Positions 31,901 to 43,900 of a DNA stretch of 64,000 nt are shown here, one piece after another (the stretch's first letter is position 1; each line of letters begins with the position of its first letter). The notes beneath the pieces are model-generated. The model was not told where the DNA came from, did not search any database, and saw only the letters and a program-made list of their open reading frames with translations. The stretch is from Piliocolobus tephrosceles (taxonomy: Eukaryota; Chordata; Mammalia; Primates; Cercopithecidae): positions 198,921,201-198,985,200 of the forward strand of contig NC_045434.1 in the NCBI RefSeq assembly GCF_002776525.5. Reading direction: 5' to 3'. The position numbers were made by a program, and so were the translations under genes.

Positions 31901-34900
31901 CCCCACTATAGGGTAGCATGGGCTGTGGCAGAAGAAATACCCACCCTGCAACCTGATATAGGGGCGAGCAGTCCCACACCAGCCAAGCCCACCAAGACCC
32001 TGCTATTGACCAGAACACACATCCTGCCAGTTCTACCCCAGCTCTCCCATCTCTGTTACCTTTGGGCTTATTGGCATGTGCGAATTGGATATTCTTTGTT
32101 AGTACTCGTAGCCGCTGCTCTCGGGCATCCTGAAGCCGCAGGTACATCTCTCGCCACGACTCATACTCTTCGGGTCTTTCTTCCTTAAAGTCTCGGTGAC
32201 AGTGAACTTTCCATAATTGATCTGTTTCTTCAATTAATACCTGAAACCAGAACCAGGACATCATTTATGTACAAGCACTTTTATGTATAAGCACTATCTT
32301 TTTATTTTTTGAGACAGAGCCTTGCTCTGTCATGTAGACTGGAGTGCAGTGGTGCAATTTCGGCTCGCTGCAACCCTTGCCTCCTGGGTTCAAGCGATTC
32401 TTGTGCCTTAGCCTCCCAAGTAGCCAGGACTACAGGTGCTTACCACCATGCCCAGCTAATTTTTTATATTTTTAGTAGAGACGGGGTATTGCCATGTCGG
32501 CCAGGCTGGCCTCGAACTCCTGACCTCAAGTGATCCGCCCACCTTAGCTTCACAAAGTACTGGGATTACAGGCGTGTGTCACCACCCCCAGCCCCATATC
32601 TTTTTCTGATTAATTACCTAGGAGTGACCAGTTTCCTAATAATTTTTTGGTCTTTATCGTAGTAGTATGTTAAATACCACAATTCTAGGAAAAAATAACT
32701 CACTAAATTTTAAAAATGCTAAATGTGAGGCACTATGCTAGTTGCTTTTGGTGGCTGTGACAGGATATCACAAAAATTAGTGTAAGATCAGTCTTTTCCT
32801 TTAGAAAATCAGCAAAGGGTAGAACTGTGATCAAGTCCAATCAGGTACTTCTCAACACTACGCTGAACTGTGATGGCAGGGGGCAACCTAAGAAGGATGT
32901 TAAGTTACTGGCCAGACGCAGTGGCTCATGCCTATAATCCCAGCCCTTCGGGAGGCCAAGATGGGACATCACTTGAGGCCAGGAGTCTGAGAGTCCATCT
33001 CTCTGAAAAATAAAAGTATTAGCCAGGTGTGGTGGTATGTGCCTGTAGTCCCAGCTACTTGGGAGGATCACTTAAGCCCAGGAGTTCAAGGATGCAGTGA
33101 GCCATGATTAGGCTACTGTACTGCAGAGTCTAAGCAACAGAGGTAGACCCTGTCTCAAAAAAAAAAAAAAAAAAAAAAAATATTAGGTCATAGAACTCTC
33201 AGAATTAAAGAGAGATAGCTGATGCAATCAAATGTGTATACCCATATCCTAAGGAGGATTTCTGGATAGATCTTGATGTCTCTTAAGAGACATCCAGTCA
33301 ATCACCAGATGTCAGTGTCAACACAAAGTGCTTTACCCACCCTGGGTCCCAGCTGCTCTGCTGCCAGAATTCTCCCTTTTGACCTTCATGACTAGGCAAG
33401 CTCAAGGGAGGTGTTAAAAGTGTTTTTCTTCTCCCTTTGAATCCCACCTTGATCCTAGCCAAAGAGGCCCACTTAAGGTGCCAGGAGCAAGTGCTAATAA
33501 CATGCTTGTTTAAAGGCCCACAACAATGCTCTGACCACTGATCTGCCCTTCAGCCACAGCGGAGTCACAGGGACAAAGCTATTTCTGGGGATACAAGCCA
33601 GAAAACTGCCCTCTTCCCACCCAAACAGAATACTCACATGATTGTATTCCTCTATGCGATACAGCTGATCAGGTGTACACCTCTCCAAAACGGGTTCAAG
33701 AACAGAATATGGGACTCCTCCCACTTCAAAGATTGCTGCAGAGAAATCAAAGGTGAAAGCACTGAGTAGCAGCCAAGCCACCCAGTGATAAGGTCCAAGT
33801 GCTACAATGTGCATGAAGGCTAAAGAGAAGCATGTGACTTACAATCAATGTTGTTTTTAAGTACTCGGATGCATTGCTGGTGCAAGGTCATCATTTTAGG
33901 GAGATAGGCACACTTGGAACCAGAATACACCTGCATCTTGGAATTCATTCTGCGCCCAGTAAATCCAGCTTCTTCTTCTTCCTGGGGTGAAGAGAATGCT
34001 ATAGGGCAAGAAAAACACAAAAGGAAATTACAAAAGGCCCTAAGTGATCCAGTGAAAACTCTTCTTCTACCCCCCTCAGCCTCACACTTCCCTTTCCCAA
34101 TGGCAATCCACACTACAGATTCTTGTAGATCCTTCTAGAGAATTTAAAAATAAGCTCCTGTAATCCCAGCACTTTGGGAGGCCAAGGCAGATGAATCATC
34201 TGAGGTCAAGAGTTCGAGACCAGCCTGCCCAACATGCACCTGTAGTCCCAGCTACTCAGGAGGCTAAGGCAGAGGAATTGCTTGAACCTAGGAGGTGGAG
34301 GCTGCAGTGAGCCAAGATTGAGCTACTGCACTCCAGCCTGGGCAACAGAGCAAGACTCTCAACACACAGAAGAAAAAAAAAAAAAAAAAAGAATTTCTCT
34401 TTATTCATTTTTTTTTTTTTGTGAGACGGAGTCTGGCTCTGTCGCCCAGGCTGGAGTGCGGTGGCCAGATCTCAGCTCACTGCAAGCTCCGCCTCCCAGG
34501 TTTACGCCATTCTCCTGCCTCAGCCTCCCGAGTAGCTGGGACTACAGGCGCCCGCCTCGTCGCCCGGCTAGTTTTTTGTATTCTTTAGTAGAGACGGGGT
34601 TTCACCGTATTAGCCAGGGTGGTCTCGATCTCCTGACCTTGTGATCCGCCCGTCTCAGCCTCCCAAAGTGCTAGGATTACAGGCTTGAGCCACCGCGCCC
34701 GGCCTCTTATTCCTTTTAAACCAATTAATCAATTAATAACATACTCACTACATACACTGCTTTTTTTCATTTGCCACATCTGAGAGATCATTCCATGTCA
34801 ATGCATAGACTTTCCACATTTTTTTTTTTTTACGATGGCATAGGATGCCACTGTGTAAACGAACCATGATTTATCTGTTAGTCTCCTGCTGACGGACCCT

Positions 34901-37900
34901 TATGTGGCTTCTACTTCTTTTGCTATGAAAATTAGACATTTTTTTCTTTCAGACAAAAATCCTATAACACATAGGATAAAGGGCTGCTAATAACAGCAGC
35001 AGCAATTTACTGAACAATTACTATGTGATAAACTCAGAGCGAAAAGGCATCACTTCTGAATTCACTAAACTGAGCCCTATGGGACAGATACCATCATAAC
35101 TCCCATTTACACAATATATACAACTAAGGTCCATAGAAATTAAGGTATTTCTCAAGGTCATATAACTTACAGAAACCAGAGTTAGGATTCAAACCCAAGC
35201 CATCAAACTTCAGAATCTATGCACTTAGGAAATGCATCAAAAATCTGATGTTATGGTGATACAAGGTTTTTTGTTTGTTTTCAAACAGTCTTGCTCTGTC
35301 ACTCAAGCTAGAGTGCAGTGGATGTCACTCAAGCTAGAGTGCATAGCTCACTGCAGCCTTGAACTCCTGGGCTCAAGTGTTCCTCCCACCTCAGTCTACT
35401 GAGTACGTGGGATGTGCCACCACGCCTGGCTATTTTTTTCTCTTGTAGAGATAGCATCTTGCTGTATTGACCAGGGTGGTTTAGGGTTTAGAACTCTTTT
35501 TTTTTTTTTTTTTTTTGAAATGGAGTTTCGTTCTTGTTACCCAGGCTTGAGTGCAATGGCACAATCTCAGCCCGCTGTAACCTCCGCCTCCTAGGTTCAA
35601 GCGATTCGCCTGCCTCAGCTTCCGGAGTAGCTGGGATCACAGGCACGCGCTACCATGCCTGGCTAATTTTTGTATTTTTAGGAGATACAGGGTTTCACCA
35701 TGTTGGCCGGGCTGGTCTCCAACTTCTTACCTAAGGGGACCCACCTGCCTCAGCCTCCCAAAGTGCTGGGATTACAGGAGTGAGCCACCACGCCCGGTCG
35801 ATTTAGAACTCTTGGCCATAAGCAATCCTCCTGCCTCAGCCTGCCAAAGTGCTGGAATTATAGGTTTGAGCCACTGCACCCTACCTTGAATGAATTTTTA
35901 AATCTTTTTCCCAGTAAGAAAAAGAAGATACAGAAAATTACCTTTTCGCTTTGGCTGGAAGGAGGATATCAGCTCGAGGGAAGGCAGTGGACGGTAACTG
36001 GCCTGTATTGCGGGTAACGGGAGGTCTGGCAACACCGGCAACACATCGGGCACCTGCAGGGAACAGACCCATGGGTGGAGAGTCAGTGAGTATGAGCACA
36101 GCTCTCTTTCCTACACTCTATTCCCAGGAGCATTAACTGGACACCTTGCACAGGAAGATCCAGGCTGGAGGGGGCCACAGTCATGCCTGACACCACCTCA
36201 GTCAGGAAATAAATACAGATGGGCCCATCACAAGAGAATAACGCAGAAAATTCTTATTTGGGGTACAATGTACCCTGACAACCAGTAAAGCCCAGAGGAA
36301 ATTACCGCAAGCTGAAATTCAACAGGCCCCCTAAAAGCAAGCTAAGGAAAACAGTGGCAGGGCAATCCTCTGAGCTCTGCAGGGCCAGGTACTCTGGGTG
36401 GGAAGCCACCAAGGGGCTGAAGGGGTTACCTTTCTCAGCTTGGCTGAATCAGCTCCAGCCGGCTGCAGCTTCTCTGACTTGGTTTTGTTCACCTTGGGTA
36501 ATTTCTGAACTGAGTCCAAGTTTTTACTAGTGCTTTTAGAGTCATTTTTTTTAAGTCCTTTATCTCCAAGTGCTGTGGCTGAAGTTTTCACAATCTTTTT
36601 CTTTTTCTTCCGGGGCTGGTCATAGCTGAGGTAGGATTCGAAAGACATGGTTGGCTGCTCGAATTCATCCTCCATATCTGTCTCCTCAACTTTAGGGAGG
36701 GAGCCAAGTGACTTTCTGTCCGAATTAGTTTTGACTTTCCCTTCTGGAGTCTTTAGGTTGTTAGAACCCTTCTCTTTTACCTTGGGCAGCAGTTCTCCTG
36801 CTCCTTTTCCTGTGTCAAAGCTGTCCAGACCTTGCTTGCTTTTGTCCAATTTGGCTTTCTCTGGGTCTCTGTGCTTTGGCTTTTTCAGGTGGTTGTCTGA
36901 AGCAGCCTCTGAGGGAGGCAAATACTTCTTCTTCAGGCTGCTGCCCTCTCTGTCCTTCTCTTTCTTTACGCCACTAGAGGGCGGTTTCTCCCTTGCACTG
37001 TCCCCTGAGGGTGGCCTTCGGTTCTCCTCTTTGGAGAGGGCCTTGTGTGATTTCTCTCTGCTCACCACAGAGGCCTTCTCATCACTCTTGGCATCCACGG
37101 GGCGTTTGTCCCTGTGGGAAGATTTGTGCTCCTTGTTTTGACTCACAACCCCTTTCCCATGGGGTTCACCCAGGTGTCGTTCTTGGCTGGCCCCCAGTCT
37201 GTCCTGAAAGGCATTGCTGTGGCCTTTCCCAGGCTTCTGGTGTGAAATAATGGGCTCCTGGTCCTCCTCCAGGGATCTGTAGTGGTCGACGTACATCTGA
37301 TGAGGACTGGTACAAGATGGAGGGGATTGAACGTGGCCATAATCAGAAGACTCAGGGTCTGAAGAGTAAGTTGGTGACATTCTGTGACACCTCTTTCTCT
37401 CGTCTCTCCTCTCATGACCATGGGACACTTTATGAGGTCTCTCAAGCTCTGAGAGTTTCCTATGTTTCTTCTGCCTGTGGTCAGGGATATAGGATCGGCT
37501 CCCCGTGGCTTTCCAAGTTTCTTGGTAGTCCCCCTCCATCTCCTCCTCCTTCTGCAGGGCATCCCGAGGGCGCTTTCGGGAACTGCTCTTCTCAAAGTCC
37601 TGTTCATCAGGCTCAGCATTTCTAAAATAAAACAAAAAGCAGACAAAGGAGGTCTAAATCTTGCTTGTTGAGGGACAAAGTCACAGAACCTAAACTCACC
37701 AAAGAAGTGAAGATGCAGAATTAGAAACAACAAGGTCTTAAGAAGAAGGTAAGTGGGTTATACTTAAAGATACTCAAGTCTTAAAACCGGGAAAACCCAA
37801 ATGAGAAATGGTGACTTTAACTACAACATGCAAAGATCAAATATCTCATATACATGAAAATGTGAAAATTTTTTAAAACATGGGGACATGTTTGTTATAT

Positions 37901-40900
37901 AAAATGGGGGCTGCTCATTATTTATCTAGTTCACAACTAAAAAAAAAATGCCATTAAGGAGCGGTTAGAAAGAACCATACCAAAATGTTCATAACGTTTG
38001 TCTTTGCATGATAGAAATAGGAAATTTTGATTTTTGTTTTTAATATTTTCAAATATTCTACAATGATCATGGATTATTTTTATAATTGAGGCAAAACAGT
38101 TTTAGAAGGCAAAAGAGAAATAATAAAGAAAACCTTTTGTATCTGTAAATACTTCAGGTAACCCAATTTAACCATGAAATTGACCAAACCTAAAGAGAAA
38201 TGTTCTTACCGTTCCACAGGAACCAGCTTCTTCCACTGGGCCACTAGGTCCCTGGCAAAGCTTCCAACATGCTCGTGCTTTCGCAAGCTATTTACTGTTT
38301 TCCCAACCCCAGTCTCCTAAAATTTGACAAAGTAATGGTTAGAGGGGTCTGGAACTAGGCTAACGTTTTCCTAAAGAAATAAGGCCTCCTGCTTTGAGAA
38401 ACTCAACAAGCAATACTTCCTTCCTAAAACATAACCCTGCAAATTTTAACACTAAATTACTTTGTGCCTATGCCCCAAATCTCTAATGACACACAGTAGC
38501 AAAGCGTACCAAGTTCAGAGAAGGAAAAAACACTTGTAGAACTTTAATGATAACAACAGTGATTAGGACAGGTGTTAGGCACTAAGATAAGAGCTTTGCA
38601 TACAGTTCTGAATCAGTCTTTACAATAACTCTGTGAGGCAGGAATCAGACCCATTTTACAATAGGAGCAGCCTAAAGTCACAGAACTCAGATTTGAATCT
38701 GGGACTAGTTGATGCCAAAGTCAATGTTCTTTTAATTCTAATTTTGAAATAAAGTCAGGTAACAATATTCACCATTTTAACTAAAGTACATAATTCAGTG
38801 GTTTCCAGAACATTCACAATATTGTATAACCATTATAACCATCTGATTCTAGAACATTTACATTACCCTAAAAAGAAATCCTGTTCCTCCCAATTCTTCT
38901 AGGCCCTGGCAACCACTAATCTACTTTCTGTCTATGGATTTGCCTGTTCTGGACATTTCATATAAATGGAATCAGACAATATGTGGCCTTTTGTGTCTGA
39001 TTTCTTTCACTTCCAAAGCCCATACTTGTAACCTTACTCTACACACTCTCCAGTGAGAAGGGAATGGGATATCATTATATAATATTTAAAGTCACACAGT
39101 TCTTACCGCAAGAATGTCTACTGTAATAGGCAGGGTGGAGAGTTTCTTCAAATATTTCAATAGCTGCAAAGAAGAAAACATTAATTTCAACAGTCATATT
39201 CACTTTAAGAATATCTGATTATTAAGTGCTTAGTGCTAACCATTTACAGTAATAAGTATTATCCCTATTTATAGTAATAAGTAATATCCCTATTTTACAA
39301 GTGTGAAAATAGGCTCATCAAAGTTATGTTTCTTGTCCCAAGATGCAAGTGGGGCAAGATTCACTTAGGTCTGTGGCTTCAGATTGCCTGCTTTCAACCA
39401 CTGTGCTACACCAAGGGGAAATAAGATGTAGAGAAGAGAATCAAAACTTACCAACTCTGATAAAAGCCATCAACAACTATCATTTTTGCCCTAGTTTTGA
39501 TAGAATTTATAAGAAAGGTACCAGTTTTAGGAGAATTACCCACGGACCTGGCACAGAGGAAGAAAAGGCCTCTACAGGAAAAGACCATCGTGTTTCCAGA
39601 AGGACCACAGTGTTTTAACAGAATTGTTTTCTTCTGTATAAGTCTAAAGCCAAGAACCATTTTGAATTGCCAGAATCACAGCTTTGATGTTAACACTGGA
39701 CACAAAATGCCTGGGTAGATTAGAAAAGTGATCTGGGTTTGACCACATTTCCTTCCTATAGTCCCTAAAACTAGGTCAAAATCAGTATAGCAAAGCTGTT
39801 AAGATGGAGTTTGGGAGTCAGAGACAGGCTTCACAGTCTGTCTTTGTCACTCCTTGATGGGAGATCTTGAATAAGTCAAAAACATCCCCAAACTTCAGTT
39901 ACTTCATCTGCAAAACAGGAACTTGGTCCTGTCTCTACTTCACAAACTATGAGGATTCATTGAGACAAACCATGTGCAGTCCTTAGTCATAGTGTCTAGA
40001 ACAATATGAAAGCTCACTAAATACTTATCATTTCATTCATCGACTGACAGCTTTCAACGTTCTGCCCTTGATCTTCAACCAGATATTCCTCAGCCAATTC
40101 CTACTTGCTCTATCTCTAACAAAAGTCATGACTGGCCACACCTTTCTCTAGGAAACGTCTATGTGTATCTAAACATACTTACCATACAAGGAGTGCTTCA
40201 AAGTACAAGTAGTTTAAAATAGATAACTGTGGTTACCTTTACATTTAAATACTATATAACAAGATCTGTTCTTTTACCATGTAATACCAGGCTGTAATTG
40301 GTATGCCATATTGCTATTAGGTGGAGTAACAAGTCTGTTTTTCTGGTCATTCTGCTTCAATCATTACACCAGACAGAGCAATTGGATACCAAGTGATAAT
40401 CTTGTTTGAGATCAAGTAAGAGGCCAAGTGGCATATCTAGGGAGTTTCACCTTCATAGTTGAGTGAAAATTATCCTCCACTTCAAATCCTATCACCACCA
40501 ACATCAACTCAGGAAAAATTTTGTGTTTCTTGCCACCCAAGCCATGGGTGCAAAGACTAATAATGCCAATTCCTTCACTTAAAGGAAAATTTTAAATCAC
40601 TGAAAAGGTCAAAAACAAGTGGTTCTCTCATAATGCCATTCTTGGAAGGAGTAGGTTGGGAACATTCACATACCATCTACTGTGTGTCAGCTACTACACT
40701 AAGTTCTCACATGTATTACCGCATTTCATCCCCACTAACCAACTCTATAAAGTGGATGTTCTCCCCATTTTACAGATATTGCAACTGAGCCCAATCAGGT
40801 TAGGTAACTTGCTTAACAAGATGGAAAGTCAAATGTGTCTACTACAGTAAATAAAGCCAGGAGAAGCATCCAACATCAGAACACTGTCCTTAGGAAAAGA

Positions 40901-43900
40901 AAATAGAACGGCAGCTCATATACTTCTTAGCATACTTGCAAGAAAGCAGAAAAACTCCTCCTGTGATCTCATTAGACAGTTCAGAACCCACATAGTAAAG
41001 GAGGTCACCAAGGGGACAAACGTGTCCCAGGACCTCTACAAAGCCAACATATAAGGATGAGGCTGGAATCACTGTGGGTGTGTTTATCTCAAAGCCTAGC
41101 ACTAACTGGAAGAACAAATGCTGTCTTTCTGCTTTACTTTGGGTTGGTAGGGGTGATTTAAAAGCAGATAAAACTAAAACCCTCAAGATTTTCAGACTCA
41201 TTTAGTCTAACACAAGAGAAAAAAGGACTTCACAACCCCTCTATTTTCAGTAAATTTCAAGAAAAAACAAAGCAATAACAAGACAAAGGCACATTGGGCA
41301 TCCTCAGGTGGATCGAAACTTTTACCAAACAAGGTACCAACTGTAGAGCTTGTAAGAACTGATAACAGGCAATTGAGAAATATCAAACATTTGCGGGGTG
41401 CATGTTTAGGCATCTCAGTTGTCCCCTGCACAATCCTTCAACCCAAAAAACCAAAAAATATTTTTAATGTCACCTGCCATCAAAATGTTCTTGGTAGTCT
41501 TCACCGTCAGAATATAAGACAGGACAAGTTAACTATTTTTTTGGGGGGGGTTGGAGTTTTGCTTTTGTTGCCCAGGCTGGAGTGTAATGTTGCCATCTCG
41601 GCTCACAGTAACCTCCGCCTCCTGGATTCAAGCGATTCTCCTGCCTTAGCCTCCCAAGTACCTGGGATTACAGGCACCCACCACCATAACCAACTAATTT
41701 TTGTATTTTTAGTAGAGATGGGGTTTCATCATGTTGGCCAGGCTGGTCTCAAACTCTTGACCTCACATGATCCACCCGCCGCCCGGCCAACTGTGTGTGT
41801 GCAGGTTTTTTTTCTTTTTCTGTTTCTTTTTTTTTTTTTTGAGACGAAGTCTCGCTCTGTCGCCCAGGCTGGACTGCAGTGGCCGGATCTCAGCTCACTG
41901 CAAGCTCCGCCTCCCGGGTTCTCGCCATTCTCCTGCCTCAGCCTCCGGGGTAGCTGGGACTACAGGCGCCCGCCACCTCGCCCGGCTAGTTTTTTTGTAT
42001 TTTTTAGTAGAGACGGGGTTTCACTGGGTTAGCCAGGATGGTCTCGATCTCCTGACCTCGTGATCCGCCCGTCTCGGCCTCCCAAAGTGCTGGGATTACA
42101 GGCTTGAGCCACCGCGCCCAGCCTCTTTTTTTTTTTTTTTTTTTTTTTTGAGACAGTTTCGCTCTTGTTGCGCATGCTGGAGTGCAATGGCGTAATCTCA
42201 GCTCACTGCAACCTCTGCCTCCTGAGTTTGAGCGATTCTCCTGCCTCAGTCTCCCGAGTAGCTGGGATTACAGGTGCCTGCCACCACACCCGGCTAATTT
42301 TCGTACTTTTAGTAGAGACGGGATTTCACCATGTTGGCCAGGCTGGTCTCACACTCCTGATCTCAGGTGATCCACCCACCTCGGCCTCCCAAAGTGCTGG
42401 GATTACAGGTGTAAGCCACTGTACTCGGCCTAAGGACAGGTAACTTTTATCAGCCATGAACTATGAAACATAAAAACAGAAACCAAGTGGCCCTAGCCTG
42501 CTGATACCTTCTCCCTCAAGTGAGCCAAGATGATAGATGAAAAAGTGAAAACAGAGTTACGGCAATGTCTAATACCAGAAAATCCATGAACATACGTGTG
42601 GAATCAAACCCTTGGCTAATAATGGTTTGAAAACAAGATCTGGTTGCAAATTCAACAGTGCTATATAATCATCTTGCAATTTCACATACAACCTGTAGGA
42701 GCTTGTTAGGTTACCAGAAGGTTGAAAGGAACAAGGCCAATATGCCAGCTTGCAATTTTCCCTCTTCAGTTAACTCATTTCTCAATGTCGACTATTATGC
42801 CCTTTGCAAAAATGATCTCCCAACATTTTCTCATCTTCATAATGCTCACTTCACAATGCAAAGCTAGTAGTTCAGGGTGATTTTTTATCTAGAAAAAGCC
42901 CAAATCCTCAAAAAAAAAAAAAAAAAAAAACCTTAATAATTCAATTAGGTTAAGGTGGAATAAGCCTTTTCCTAATTTTATATTTCATGCGAATCAACCA
43001 ATAGAAAAACTACTTCCAAATCTAAATTCTAGTTAAAAAAAAAAAAAAAGACTGTAGACACTACATAGAACATTTTTATCTGACAGAAATAAAGAACAAA
43101 TGGGAGTAGTTATTATATGGCATTGCTTTAAGGTATCAAACGTCAGTCACAGATCTTACAGTGTTTAGGAAAACAAACTAGTACTAAAATAATGACCATT
43201 TATTAGACGTCCACAAGGGGTTACTGTAAAAAGAAACTTGTAAGCATGCCTGACCACTAGGTACGGCACTGAAGCTGCAACAGAAAACATGGCACAATGA
43301 AAGCATTTTAAGTTTTCCCAGATTTGTAACTAAAATGGCTTCCTGAAGAAGTGAATCTTCGAGCTAGGTATGAACGAGAAGCCTTAAAAAGTGGTCTGAT
43401 GGTGAGAGGCTGTATACAGCCTTTGGAATTGGAGAAACCCTACCTCCAACAGGCTAGAACAAGGTAAAGAGAAAGTGGCTCTTCAAGAAAAAAAAAAAAA
43501 AAAAAAAAAAAAAAACCCGAAGAACGACGATTGGTATCTTCTGAGCACTGACTTTCAGCCTGGTACCTTAGCCTTTCAGGTTAGTCCTAGGAAGCAGCAG
43601 GTGAGGAAGAGGCTCAGCAAAGCCATTCCCCCACGGCCCTAGCGCTCCCTCCACGACTTCCTCTTCCACCAGGACTGAGCTCCAACTCCAAGAACTGCCG
43701 GCCCCGGCCAGAATGATGACGGAGAATGCCAAACACGTAGTGTTGTATTTCCACTTAAAAAATCCTGACAGCCGAGTTCAACACCAGCCTGGCCAACCCA
43801 GTGAAATCCCGTCTCTACTAAAAATACAAAAATTAGCCAGGCGTGGTGGCGGGCGCCTGTAATCCCAGCTACTGGGGAGGCTGAGGCAGAGAAGTGCTTG

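Noticed and set aside
41373..42063. 219-codon plus-strand frame
   Set aside because: It consists of two antisense Alus in ELOA intron 1, with typical Alu peptide sequence.
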